DNA of 64,000 bases from NCBI GenBank assembly GCA_019637695.1, contig JAHBVG010000013.1:1-64000 (forward strand), written 5' to 3'. Shown here in pieces: positions 44,307 through 53,384 of the stretch. The stretch is from Caldilineaceae bacterium. GTDB taxonomy: Bacteria; Chloroflexota; Anaerolineae; Caldilineales; Caldilineaceae. Numbering within the stretch: the stretch's first letter is position 1; each line of letters starts with the position of its first letter. The notes under the pieces were generated by a model that did no database searches, was not told the DNA's origin, and worked only from the letters and a program-made list of their open reading frames with translations. The translations under genes and the position numbers were made by a program.

Positions 44307-45683
44307 CAATCGCCCAATCTCTACATACCTCTCAGCCTCCCCAATCGGCTCAAACCCCACATCCGCCAGATATACCCGCAGCGCATCCTCGGCGCGTTCG
44401 GCGTAGCTGCCATAGCGTTTCTGCTTGTTGCGCACCCGCGTGGAGAGTTCGGGCAGCAACCCCATGTTTGCCTTCATCGGCTGGAAGTTATCCGCCTCGG
44501 CGTGGGTGATATAATAGAGCAGCGCGCCCATCATCGTCTCGCGCGGCGGCGTCAGCAGGGATCGTCCTTCGAGCCGCCGCGTCATGTTGATCCCCGCCAG
44601 CAGGCCGCCCATAGTGCTGCCCACATAGCCCTCGGTGCCGGTGATCTGCCCGGCGAAGAAGAGATCGGAGCGATCCTTGAATTGCAGCGTGGGGTGGAGC
44701 AGCGTCGGGCTGTTGATGAAGGTATTGCGGTGCATCTGCCCCAGCCGCACAAACTCGGCGTTCTCCAGCCCTGGGATCATTTTGAGGATCTCGGCCTGCG
44801 CGCCCCACTTGATGTTGGTCTGAAAACCGACCATGTTGTAGAGCGTCCCTGCCACGTTGTCCTGGCGCAGTTGCACCACAGCATAGGGACGGCGACCTGT
44901 GCGCGGATCGGTCAGCCCCACCGGGCGCATGGGTCCATAGGCCAGCGAATCTATCCCCCGGCTGGCGAGGACCTCAATGGGCATACAGCCCTCAAAATAG
45001 CGCTCTAGTTCAGCGTCCGCCCCGCTCAATTCGAGCTTCGGCGCGGCCACCACCGCGTTGACGAACGCTTCGTACTCTTCCTTGTTCAGCGGGCAATTGA
45101 TGTAATCGCCCTCCTCCGGCCCTGCGCCCGAATCCCGATCCCAACGGCTCTGGCGGAAGGCTACCTCCATGTTGATGCTGTCCGCGGTGACGATGGGGGC
45201 CATGGCATCGTAGAAATAGAGATAGCGCCCCGTTAGCGTCTGCACCTCTGCGGTCAGCGCCGGGCTGGTCAGCGGCCCTGTCGCCAGGATCGTCGGCCCG
45301 TCGGGGATGGCAATCACCTCGTCGCGGATCAGTTCAATATTCGGGTGGCTGCTGATCTTTTCCGTTACATCATCGGCGAATTCCTCGCGGCCTACGGCCA
45401 AAGCCTGACCGGCGGGTAAGGCGTGCTTGAAGGCTGTGCGGATGATCATGCTGCCCATCGCCATCATCTCGTTCTTGAGGATGCCCAAGGCGCGGTCGGG
45501 CAGGGTGCTGCCCATGCTGTTGCTACAGACCAACTCGGCCAGCCGATCCGTGATGTGGGCGGGCGTCTCCCGTTTGGGGCGCATTTCGTATAGTTTAACT
45601 AAATGGCCGCGTTCGGCGATCTGCCAGGCTGCCTCTGTGCCCGCCAATCCACCGCCGACAATTGTCACCGTTTTTTCCAACAT
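44298..45683 (-). CDS. trmFO: Methylenetetrahydrofolate-tRNA-(uracil-54-C5)-methyltransferase
   Basis: TrmFO makes ribothymidine at position 54 of tRNA using methylene-tetrahydrofolate and FAD. 461 residues, within the family range. The FAD fold is [27 protein letters not shown] (Cys53) and FEGCMPIEV (Cys232) correspond to the two cysteines used in catalysis. Other signatures: [55 protein letters not shown] precedes the ATG. It stands alone between convergent and divergent genes, as housekeeping genes often do. Confidence 0.97.
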   Translation of the reverse strand: MLEKTVTIVGGGLAGTEAAWQIAERGHLVKLYEMRPKRETPAHITDRLAELVCSNSMGSTLPDRALGILKNEMMAMGSMIIRTAFKHALPAGQALAVGREEFADDVTEKISSHPNIELIRDEVIAIPDGPTILATGPLTSPALTAEVQTLTGRYLYFYDAMAPIVTADSINMEVAFRQSRWDRDSGAGPEEGDYINCPLNKEEYEAFVNAVVAAPKLELSGADAELERYFEGCMPIEVLASRGIDSLAYGPMRPVGLTDPRTGRRPYAVVQLRQDNVAGTLYNMVGFQTNIKWGAQAEILKMIPGLENAEFVRLGQMHRNTFINSPTLLHPTLQFKDRSDLFFAGQITGTEGYVGSTMGGLLAGINMTRRLEGRSLLTPPRETMMGALLYYITHAEADNFQPMKANMGLLPELSTRVRNKQKRYGSYAERAEDALRVYLADVGFEPIGEAERYVEIGRLGD

Positions 45684-45767
45684 AACTGCCTCCCAAAATG
45701 ATCTGAATGGTCAGAGTGTCGTCCATTCTAAACGGATTTCACGTCAAGAGGCAAAAGAAAGCGGAAA

Positions 45768-45831
45768 AAGGATTCAACACAGAGAACATCGCTGCGTTAA
45801 ATTGTTCCTCTTTGCGTTAAATTCCTCGTTT
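45768..45831. repeat. TGCGTTAAAT word repeats
   Basis: TGCGTTAAATT occurs at 45793 and 45815, with an AACACAGAGAAC motif before. The same word occurs twice at 54911-54966. Function unknown; lies upstream of the C39-like gene. Confidence 0.6.
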
Positions 45832-45909
45832 TGCCCGACGGATGGAACTATGGCATAGTCATCTTATGTTAACTCTTTGCGGTGATTGTTTTGTGAGGAA
45901 CTGGCATTG

Positions 45910-47217
45910 ATGAAACGGCGGACAACTCTTTTTCTCTCGTTTGTGAGCATCCTATTGGTGATGGGGAGCATCCACTATGGTGGTCCCGAAGGGGTGCTGC
46001 TGCGCATTGAGCGGGAGATTGCACGCTATCGTCCCCATCCTCAATTTGTGCCGACCCCGCTTGCGACTACGCGTACTGCGGCCCTCCTCCCCACATGGAC
46101 GCCGACGCCATCCTCAACATGGACAGCTACACCGACGGTGACGCCATCCCCGCCCCAATCAACTGTGGAGCAGGTGTCGGTTGTCGTATCGACTGCCACG
46201 GCTACATTCACCTCCACCCCGCTCCCCACGGCAACGGCGACGGTCATTGCCCGGCCTGTGCAGCCATCTGTGGCGTTGACCGGCTTCCGCCACGAATGGC
46301 AAACGTGGAACAATTGTGGACCGGCGACGCTCGCCATGGCCTTGAGCTACTTTGGCAGCACACTCAACCAGGCCAACATTGCCGATGTGCTGCGCCCCAA
46401 CCGCGAGGACAAAAACGTTAGCCCCCATGAACTGGCAGGGTTTGCGCGTAGCCAGGGCTATCAAGCGATGACGGGCGTCAACGGTACACCCGACTTGCTG
46501 CGGCTTTTCCTCAGCAATGGACTGCCGGTGATCATCGAAACGTGGCACATCCCTGAGCCGGACAACGGCATGGGCCACTACCGATTGCTCACCGGTTATG
46601 ACGAAGCCAACCAACGCTGGATCGGCCACGATTCCTATGATCGCGCCAACCCCGTCAACCCGAATGGTCCCTACCAGGGCATCTATCTGCCTTACACCGA
46701 GACCGGCGAACTGTGGGATGTCTTCAACCGGGTTTTTGTGGTCATCTATACGGAAGCTGAAAGACCCATCGTCGAAAGCATCCTCGGCGAACGTATGGAC
46801 GAAACCATCATGTGGCAGCAGGCGCTGGTCCACAGCCGGATTGAGGTGCAAATCGAGCCGGAAAACGCTTTTGCCTGGTTCAATTTGGGCAGCAATCTAG
46901 TTGCGCTGGGGCAATATGAGGAGGCCGCCATCGCCTACGATCAGGCGCGGCGATTGGGGCTCCCCTGGCGTATGCTCTGGTATCAGTTTGGTCCCTTTGA
47001 GGCGTACCATGCCGTTGGCCGCTATGAGGAGGTTATCTCCCTGGTAGACGCCACCCTGCGCCGCGTCGAGGATGTGGAAGAACTCCACTATTGGAAGGGC
47101 CAGGCCTTGCTTGCCCACGGGGATAGGAACGGCGCCCGCCGATCCTTTGCCCGCGCCGCCCAACTCAACGTCAACTATGTGGACGCGATGCGCGCCCTGG
47201 CGGATCTTTCGCCGTAG
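45910..47217 (+). CDS. Membrane-anchored C39-like peptidase with TPR repeats
   Basis: 435 residues. I take ATG 45910; GAGG lies 12 bases before it. Residues ~5-25 are a membrane anchor; ~45-115 a Thr/Pro/Ser linker. Residues ~125-290 are a Peptidase_C39_2-type domain with WNNCGPATLAMAL (Cys136), GMGHYRLLTGYD (His) and IGHDSYD (Asp), and a QATMTGVNGTP-type loop. The C-terminal ~130 residues form TPR-like helices (AWFNLGSNLVALGQYEEAAI, YEEVISLVDATLRRVEDVEE). It is probably outside the cell, processing or binding peptides. Such proteins are frequent in Chloroflexota; substrates are unknown. Confidence 0.85.
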   Translation: MKRRTTLFLSFVSILLVMGSIHYGGPEGVLLRIEREIARYRPHPQFVPTPLATTRTAALLPTWTPTPSSTWTATPTVTPSPPQSTVEQVSVVVSTATATFTSTPLPTATATVIARPVQPSVALTGFRHEWQTWNNCGPATLAMALSYFGSTLNQANIADVLRPNREDKNVSPHELAGFARSQGYQAMTGVNGTPDLLRLFLSNGLPVIIETWHIPEPDNGMGHYRLLTGYDEANQRWIGHDSYDRANPVNPNGPYQGIYLPYTETGELWDVFNRVFVVIYTEAERPIVESILGERMDETIMWQQALVHSRIEVQIEPENAFAWFNLGSNLVALGQYEEAAIAYDQARRLGLPWRMLWYQFGPFEAYHAVGRYEEVISLVDATLRRVEDVEELHYWKGQALLAHGDRNGARRSFARAAQLNVNYVDAMRALADLSP

Positions 47218-47342
47218 GATGGCCGCAGACGGCGGACAGCAGACCGCAGAGGACTGTCGCACGTCGAGCAAGCGGGAGCAATCCTATTTGTGTAGCGATT
47301 TACGCCGGGCTGTACCAGTGGTCTGGCAGATCAAATTTGTCG

Positions 47343-47402
47343 AGTAGGGGCGCTGCTTGCTGCGCCTGATCTGCTCCAGGCACAGCAAGCAGCGCCCCTA
47401 CT
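47343..47402. repeat. GTAGGGGC-type hairpin element
   Basis: Perfect 20-bp arms (47343-47362 and 47383-47402), loop 20. The ends AGTAGGGGCGC...GCGCCCCTACT are akin to the elements at 15191 and 15472; probably a miniature mobile element. Confidence 0.85.
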
Positions 47403-47488
47403 GAACATCTGACAAAATAACTTTGGTAGACCATTAGCCTCGACCATTTCCATCGAAGCATATCTGACGCGACAGTAGGGTGGTCACA

Positions 47489-47525
47489 AGCGCCAGGAAA
47501 TCAATCAGATTTCCTGGCGCTTTTT
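47489..47525 (+). terminator. Intrinsic terminator
   Basis: AGCGCCAGGAAAT pairs perfectly with ATTTCCTGGCGCT (13 bp, loop 7), followed by TTTTT on the plus strand. It can end plus-strand transcripts, and in the other direction follows the FAD oxidase gene closely. Confidence 0.85.
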
Positions 47526-47533
47526 CTGCATTA

Positions 47534-48958
47534 TTATCCCTGTGGCTTGATGTTCTGATTCAGCCGGAAAGTGTTATCGGGATCGTACTTCTGCTTGATC
47601 TGCGCCAGTTTTGCATACTTCCCAGCGAAGGCATTCACCATCATTTGGTCGCCTTCTTCTTGCAACCCGGCAAAATTAAGATAGCGGCTGCCATCGCTGA
47701 ACGGCTGTGTCGCAGCCAACATCTCACGCACCCAGGCCATATTGACGTCGTCGTCTGCTGCGTCTTCCCAATTGGCTTCGGCGTTGAGCAGAAAGGAGAC
47801 ATGCCGCCCGTGAAAGGCTGTGTCCTCTTCCGCCACACGCCGCACGGCCCCGCCGATATGCCAGATGTCAGTTGTGTTGAGGAGGGAAGGCTGCTGGGTT
47901 GCATGGTCCGCGATCAGGGCAATTACCTCGTCGTCCATACGCGTTAAGTTGAGTGACTTCCAATAGTAGCGCAGCTTATATTTAGGATAATCGGCGTCGA
48001 AGAAGGTCTGCACCATCTGGTAGCTCATTACGTCGCTGGCATCTAGCAATGGTTCGGCAAAGTCGCGCAGAGGCTGCATGACCTGCCGCCCCTCCTCCGG
48101 ATCGCCTGAATATAGACCGGCTAACAGGACAAAAGGACGTCCCCACACTGCCTGTGGGAAATGCTCTGCGCCTGATGGGAAGACGCCGCAGACAGCGAGC
48201 AAACTCTCTTCATCTGAGGCGCTTTCACAGTAGTCGCGGAAATAGCGCAAAACACCTTCCATATCAACGCCATCGTGGAAGACCGCTGTCATCCACACCT
48301 CCGGCCCTACAGGGTGCAATTGGTAGGTGAACGTGGTAACAATACCGAAGTTGCCGCCGCCACCGCGGATCGCCCAGAAGAGATCTGGATTGTCGCTTTC
48401 ACTGGCGTGGAGTAAACGCCCATCGGCGGTAACTACCTCGGCGGCCAATAGATTGTCACACGAGAGGCCATGCTTGTTGCGCAACCAGCCGAGGCCGCCG
48501 CCCAGCGTCAGTCCGGCAATGCCTGTGTCCGAAACGACGCCGCCTGGCGTTGCCAGTCCATAGGGCTGGGTCGCCGCATCCACCATGCCCCAGGTGGCCC
48601 CACCGCCGGCGCGTACAGTGCGTGCGGTCACATCAACGTCAACCATGTTCATGGGTGAAAGATCGATCACCAGCCCGTCTTCGCAGGTCCCGTGCCCCGC
48701 CACGTTATGACCACCCCCACGCACTGCCAAAGGCAGATCATAACGACGAGCAAAGGCCAACGCAGCCATTACGTCTTGCGGGGTGGCGCAGCGCACGATC
48801 AGCGCCGGATAGCGGTCGATCATGCCATTCCAAACCCGCCGCGCCAGGTCATAGGCTTCATCTTCAGGGCGGATCAGTTCACCTTGCAGTTGCGCTGCCA
48901 ACGTCTGTATCGCCTCCTGACCAAATCGAATCTGTTTACCTTCCGTTGTCGCCAACAT
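47534..48958 (-). CDS. FAD-binding oxidoreductase of the berberine-bridge/6-HDNO type
   Basis: 474 residues. FAD-binding PCMH half: VRGGGHNVAGHG with His84, the usual covalent FAD attachment site, and GIAGLTLGGGLGW. Where bicovalent members have Cys (G-x-C-P-T), this protein reads GGVVSDTG, so only a single covalent bond is expected. The C-terminal berberine-bridge domain ends with YDPDNTFRLNQNI. These enzymes oxidise alcohols, amines or sugars with O2. AAGGAAC lies 8 bases before the ATG. It follows the LuxR-type regulator gene by 116 bases on the same strand, so that regulator may control it. The substrate is unknown. Confidence 0.9.
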   Translation of the reverse strand: MLATTEGKQIRFGQEAIQTLAAQLQGELIRPEDEAYDLARRVWNGMIDRYPALIVRCATPQDVMAALAFARRYDLPLAVRGGGHNVAGHGTCEDGLVIDLSPMNMVDVDVTARTVRAGGGATWGMVDAATQPYGLATPGGVVSDTGIAGLTLGGGLGWLRNKHGLSCDNLLAAEVVTADGRLLHASESDNPDLFWAIRGGGGNFGIVTTFTYQLHPVGPEVWMTAVFHDGVDMEGVLRYFRDYCESASDEESLLAVCGVFPSGAEHFPQAVWGRPFVLLAGLYSGDPEEGRQVMQPLRDFAEPLLDASDVMSYQMVQTFFDADYPKYKLRYYWKSLNLTRMDDEVIALIADHATQQPSLLNTTDIWHIGGAVRRVAEEDTAFHGRHVSFLLNAEANWEDAADDDVNMAWVREMLAATQPFSDGSRYLNFAGLQEEGDQMMVNAFAGKYAKLAQIKQKYDPDNTFRLNQNIKPQG

Positions 48959-49074
48959 CGCATGTTCCTTTTTGATTCGCTAATTTCTACCTCACGATGG
49001 GCATACTCTATCGCATCGGCCGGCATTTTTGACCTGACGAAAGTTAGGATTGAGGGTTGGTTGGGGTTGGGTGA

Positions 49075-51498
49075 TCAGGCGAGGTTAAGTTGGCGGGCGC
49101 GGATCAGGGCTTGGGCGCGGTTGCCGACGCCCAACTTGCCATAGATCTGGCCTGTGTACCACTTGACAGTACCCAGCGAGAGGATCAGGGTATTGGCGAT
49201 CTCCTGGTTGCTCAGGCCCTGAGCAAGGTGCTGCAATACTATCATTTCCCGTTCGGTCAACGGCTCGATCAGCGCCGCATTTGGGTTGGCGGCAGACAGA
49301 TCTTCCTTCTTATCAGTTGGGTGTACGATGGACAAAGTCTGTAGTTGGGCGGCAATCGCCTTGACCGCCTCGGCCTTGCCCTCTGCTAACTGCGCCAACG
49401 GTGCGGCTGGTGAGATCTGGATCTGGCGCAGCAGATCTTCAACCCAGGGATGCAGTCTGCGCAGCAACGCTCCATAGCCGATCTCGGCGGCAATGGACAA
49501 CGCCTGGGCCAGCCGTTCTCTCCCCACATCGAACTGGTTCTGGCGCACTGCTGTTATCCCCAATCCGGCCAGCGCCATCGCCAATCCGCCGCGGTCGCCG
49601 ATCTCCTGGTAGAGTTGAAAGCTGTGGTTGAAACTCTGCACCGCGGCGGCGAGATTCTGCTGGCGCAGATAGACCTCGCCCAGGTGGTTTAGCGCCAGCC
49701 CCATCCCTTCTGGATCGTTGAAGCGGGTACGGAGCGCATAGCTCTCCTCAAAATAAGCGCGGGCCGATGTCGGGTCATCTTGGCGCAGGGCGACGCTGCC
49801 CAACTGGATGAGCAGATAGGCGCGTACCCAGAACTCCCCTTCTGCCTTACACAGCGCCACCCCTTCCTGGGCGTAGCGGGCGGCAGTCTCAAGATCGTCC
49901 AATTCCAGCGCCGCGTTAGCCAGCCCATAACAGGCATACTGCTGATTGCAAAGATGCTGATGTACCACGCTCTCTTTGTACACCGTTAGGTAACAGCGCA
50001 AAGCTTCATGATAGTCGCCGCGGATAGAGGCGAGCATGCCGAACGCAATCTGTGGGTGAGTACCGATCCCCGGCAGTGGCAGGTGGTTGCGTCGATTCAA
50101 CCAACTTTGGGCCTGGCCGGCATGATAGGCAGCTTTGCTGATCCGTCCCAGGCGCACGTTGAACCAGACAAGTTCCAGGTGGAAGAGGGAGATGAATCTG
50201 TCATTGTCGTCAGAGTCCGCTGTCTGGGTAAGCACTGCGATCCCATCCTCAAGCATACGAACCGGTTCCTGATAGCGGCCACGAAATTGAAAATAGTTGC
50301 TGAGGATGTGCCCCATTTTCTGAAGGGACGCGCCATTTTGCGTCTGGACGGCGTAGCGCCAGGCAACGCGGATATTATCCAGATCTGCCTGAATCTGATC
50401 CAACGTCTCAAATTGCGCTCCGCCAATCAGACCATCCGCTGCGGAAAGTACAAAGTCAGCAAAGTAGTCGCAGTGGCGCTGATGGATCGCCGTCGCTGCG
50501 GCTGGGTTGGCCGCCAGCCGATCCAGTGCGAATTGGTGTATCAATGCGTGCAGGTGGTAGCGGCGATTGGGATGCCAGCGTAACAGCGACTTGTCCACTA
50601 GCGCCGAGAGCATCTCTAGCGAGGCGCCAGCCACCTGCATGGCTGCCTGCCGTGTAAAGCTGCCATGAAAAATCGCCAGACGGCCAAACAACTCCTGTTC
50701 TGCGCGGCTCATCAACTGCCAGGAGTGTTCAAAAACTGCACGCATGCTCCGGTGCGGCGCTGGCGTCTGCCGCAGCCGTGTGGTTAGAAAGTCGATGTTC
50801 TGCTGGATTTCATCGGCAATTTCAACGCAGCGCAACACTTTCACCCACGCCACAGCCAAGTCAAGCGCTAAGGGGAGCCCTTCTACCTGCTCGCAGATGC
50901 GCACCACTCCCTCTGCTTCCTCCGCTAGTGAAAAATCCGGGCGTAACCGCCGAGCGCGCTGTGTAAAGAAGGCAACCGCGCCGTATGCTTCCAGATCGTC
51001 CACCTGATGGTTGTTGGGATAGGCCATCCCCGCCAATGGATAGAGCCATTCGGCCTCCATGTTAAGCGCCTCCCGCGAAGTCACCAGCAATTTCAGATCC
51101 GGCGTAGCGAAGAGCAGATCAGAGAGCGCCGTCGCGCCCGCCAACAGGTGTTCCATATTGTCCAGAACCAGAAGCATCTTTTTCTGTCGCAATAAGTTGG
51201 CCCATTGCTGAGATAGAGATTGGGCGACGTTGAAGTGAAGCTGAAGAGAGTCGGCAATGGCGATTTCCAGCAGATCTGGGGAGTGGACGGTGTGTAAATC
51301 TACGAAGAAAACGCCGTGGGTGAAAAGATCAGTCAGGCGCACGGCGCATTCCACAGCCAGCCGCGTCTTGCCCACGCCGCCTGGCCCTACCAACGTCAAC
51401 AGACGGCAGGTTGGGTCTTGCAGACGCCGGGTGATTTCTTCGATTTCAGTCTGCCGGCCCATGAAAGGCGTTGTCTGTACTGGCAAAGTCGAGGACAT
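49075..51498 (-). CDS. NB-ARC/TPR transcription regulator with a C-terminal LuxR HTH
   Basis: 807 residues from ATG 51498. ATPase part: MGRQTEIEEITRRL, GPGGVGKTRLAVE (Walker A), MLLVLDNMEHLL (Walker B), LPLALDLAVAW. Residues ~330-720 are TPR-type helices. The end is a LuxR helix-turn-helix: PLTEREMIVLQHLAQGLSNQ, EIANTLILSLGTVKWY. The layout is of the MalT/LAL and AfsR-like class: signal binding in the TPR region frees the DNA-binding end. The start is supported by a promoter whose transcript should begin at or next to this ATG, so the mRNA may be leaderless; the frame is open 7 codons further upstream. Transcribed divergently from the SRPBCC gene. Confidence 0.9.
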   Translation of the reverse strand: MSSTLPVQTTPFMGRQTEIEEITRRLQDPTCRLLTLVGPGGVGKTRLAVECAVRLTDLFTHGVFFVDLHTVHSPDLLEIAIADSLQLHFNVAQSLSQQWANLLRQKKMLLVLDNMEHLLAGATALSDLLFATPDLKLLVTSREALNMEAEWLYPLAGMAYPNNHQVDDLEAYGAVAFFTQRARRLRPDFSLAEEAEGVVRICEQVEGLPLALDLAVAWVKVLRCVEIADEIQQNIDFLTTRLRQTPAPHRSMRAVFEHSWQLMSRAEQELFGRLAIFHGSFTRQAAMQVAGASLEMLSALVDKSLLRWHPNRRYHLHALIHQFALDRLAANPAAATAIHQRHCDYFADFVLSAADGLIGGAQFETLDQIQADLDNIRVAWRYAVQTQNGASLQKMGHILSNYFQFRGRYQEPVRMLEDGIAVLTQTADSDDNDRFISLFHLELVWFNVRLGRISKAAYHAGQAQSWLNRRNHLPLPGIGTHPQIAFGMLASIRGDYHEALRCYLTVYKESVVHQHLCNQQYACYGLANAALELDDLETAARYAQEGVALCKAEGEFWVRAYLLIQLGSVALRQDDPTSARAYFEESYALRTRFNDPEGMGLALNHLGEVYLRQQNLAAAVQSFNHSFQLYQEIGDRGGLAMALAGLGITAVRQNQFDVGRERLAQALSIAAEIGYGALLRRLHPWVEDLLRQIQISPAAPLAQLAEGKAEAVKAIAAQLQTLSIVHPTDKKEDLSAANPNAALIEPLTEREMIVLQHLAQGLSNQEIANTLILSLGTVKWYTGQIYGKLGVGNRAQALIRARQLNLA

Positions 51499-51503
51499 TC
51501 TCC

Positions 51504-51532
51504 TATTATCGGCTAACATCCCCCTATGTCAA
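51504..51532 (-). promoter_or_regulatory. Promoter of the LuxR-type regulator, probably leaderless
   Basis: TTGACA (51527-51532), 17-base spacer, ATAATA (51504-51509). Only 5 bases separate the -10 from the ATG at 51498, so transcription should begin at the start codon. Confidence 0.7.
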
Positions 51533-51582
51533 GCGAATGATCGTCAAATCGTCAAAGGGTGCATTTCAATTTGAGGCAGGCC

Positions 51583-51651
51583 AAGTGCCGGGGACTTTTG
51601 AGACTGCATCTTCTCTTTGGTCGCACGTCCTTTGGGAAGTCCCCGGCACTT
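51583..51651. repeat. 15-bp inverted repeat AAGTGCCGGGGACTT
   Basis: Perfect arms at 51583-51597 and 51637-51651 around a 39-base spacer, in the 357-bp gap between the LuxR-type gene and the SRPBCC gene. Resembles a miniature element; the rest of the gap has a small CCTCCCC/GGGAGG hairpin near 51810 and no gene. Confidence 0.75.
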
Positions 51652-51855
51652 TTGCCCCCAGCGTGAACTGCACCCATCGTCAATCTGCCTGTCCACCTGA
51701 CCAGGGAAGGTCGATCATCCGTCGTAGAGCAAGATACATCTTCATATCGAAGACAGGCCGCGGCGACAGGAGTAGAGTGTTGGCAGACATACTCACCCCT
51801 CCCCAGCCCTCCCCGTCCGCAGGGAGGGAGCAGTTGATCCTCAAGGAGATTTAGC

Positions 51856-52587
51856 ATGACACAGCAAACGCTGGCCGAACCTGTAAATCAACTTCCCCGC
51901 GCCCGTGCGCCGCGCCGGTGGGGACGCGTCGCATCAGTCCTGCTCTGGCTTGCCGGCGCTCTCATCGTCCTCACCGCTTTTTACCTGTGGGCGATCTTCC
52001 CGTGGATGGCGCGCTGGGGCGCTACGGACGCCGAAGTAAGGGCGAGCTATCCTGGCGATGATCTGGTGGCGAATGCAGGATTCATCACCACCCGCGCCGT
52101 CACTGTGCGGGCGACGCCAGCGCAGATCTACCCCTGGCTCGTGCAGCTGGGCGTGGATCGGGGCGGCATGTACAGCCTGCTTTGGGTGGAAAACTTGATG
52201 GGGCTGCATGTCAAAAACACCGACCGCATCCACGAAGAGTGGCAGAACTTGCAGGTGGGCGATCTCGTGCGTTTCACCCCAGAAGATTACTTCCTCAATC
52301 CCGGCCCGAGCCTGTGGGTAAAACAGATGGAGAAAGATCACGCCCTTGTCTTCTGCTTTGGCATGGAGACCGAGATGCCCGATCGCTGCACTGACACCTG
52401 GCAATTCGTCCTCACGCCCCAAGCTGATGGGACAACGCGCCTGATTCTGCGCAGTCAGAGCGCCGCCGGTGAAGGCATGAGTGCTTCCGCGGGCAAAATC
52501 TTCCAGGGGTTGACCTTCATCATGGAACGGGCGATGTTGTTGAACATTCGAGAACGCGCTGAACAGCTAGCGTTGGCGTCGAGGTAA
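51856..52587 (+). CDS. SRPBCC (START-like) family membrane-anchored protein
   Basis: 243 residues. One membrane helix at ~28-50 (VLLWLAGALIVLTAFYLWAI), then a START-like domain that forms a hydrophobic pocket: ITTRAVTVRATPAQIYPWLV, GDLVRFTPEDYF, WQFVLTPQADGTTRLILRS. This type binds lipids or polyketide-like ligands; no catalytic role can be given. AAGGAGA lies 7 bases before the ATG. It is divergent from the LuxR-type regulator and 75 bases before a broken CPBP gene. Confidence 0.8.
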   Translation: MTQQTLAEPVNQLPRARAPRRWGRVASVLLWLAGALIVLTAFYLWAIFPWMARWGATDAEVRASYPGDDLVANAGFITTRAVTVRATPAQIYPWLVQLGVDRGGMYSLLWVENLMGLHVKNTDRIHEEWQNLQVGDLVRFTPEDYFLNPGPSLWVKQMEKDHALVFCFGMETEMPDRCTDTWQFVLTPQADGTTRLILRSQSAAGEGMSASAGKIFQGLTFIMERAMLLNIRERAEQLALASR

Positions 52588-52662
52588 CAGCGTTTTGTGT
52601 TTGCACCTGGCTGTTCTGTGATTCCGATAGAAGTGTCAACTTCAACTCTTGGGTAAAGACGA

Positions 52663-53384
52663 ATGATGAAGGCGACAATCGCACAACAACAGCCAGACAT
52701 GGCGACAAGTAGCAACACGTTGATTTCCTTTGGACCGCTGTTGGCGGCTGGGCTGCTCACCTGGAAGGAGAGCGGGCGGAACGGTCTGCGTCAACTCATC
52801 CGCCATATGTTTCAGTGGCGTGTTTCACCCATTTGGTGGCTGGCGGCGATCTCACCGCTGTTGGTCTACGTGTTAACCATGATCGTGCTTTGGGTGATCC
52901 AAGGGCAACCTATGGACGTTCGATCTTTGGGGCAGCTCAACTTCTTATCCAACCTGGGGTTGGCGGCATTGCCCTTTTGAGTGCTGACCTCTGGTATCGG
53001 TGAGGAGACTGGCTGGCGTGGGTACGCATTGCCCCGTTTGCAGCAAGGGCGCAGCCCCCTTTCGGATACCGTCGTCCTCTGGATCTTCTGGGGTCTCTGG
53101 CATCTGCCTCTCTTCTTCTACACGCATGAGCTTTCCGTCCTGCCCATGTTTCTGGTGGGACGGTTTGCTGGTGCCGTTGTCTTTACCTGGCTTACCAACA
53201 GCACTGGCGGCACTATTTTGATCGTCGCTGTCTGGCATGGATTGTTCAACTTCACTATCGCCTGTGAGACGTGCGGCAGCGGCGTCGGTGCTGCTGCTGT
53301 GAGTATGATGGTGGATTCCTCTGGGCGGTGATCTTGATATGGATATACCGTCGGCAACCTACACACAAGGAGCGTACAACATGA
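52663..53384 (+). pseudogene. CPBP intramembrane protease, broken
   Basis: Two pieces of one CPBP (Abi/CAAX-like) glutamic protease remain. The frame from 52663 is stopped by TGA at 52978-52980, just before the active motif GEETGWRGYALP; the same frame continues to 53331 with LWHLPLFFYTHEL and WHGLFNFT. A frameshift near 53315 then hides the last helix: in another frame FLWAVILIWIYRRQ follows and ends at TGA 53382-53384, overlapping the next ATG. The N-terminal ~45 residues of the family also appear to be missing. Two lesions plus truncation indicate a decaying gene. It was originally coupled to the downstream lipoprotein gene. Confidence 0.85.

Larger units (their letters stand above)
47218..47533. 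other. 316-bp spacer with two hairpins
   Basis: No gene is visible. It contains a GTAGGGGC-type hairpin (47343-47402) and a terminator (47489-47525), and a GGCGGACAGCAGACCGCAG stretch of repeat-like words after the C39 stop. Confidence 0.6.

Noticed and set aside
52978..52980. TGA read as selenocysteine or tryptophan
   Set aside because: Other genes end normally with TGA, no stem-loop for selenocysteine was evident, the family has no Cys there, and a second frameshift lies downstream.
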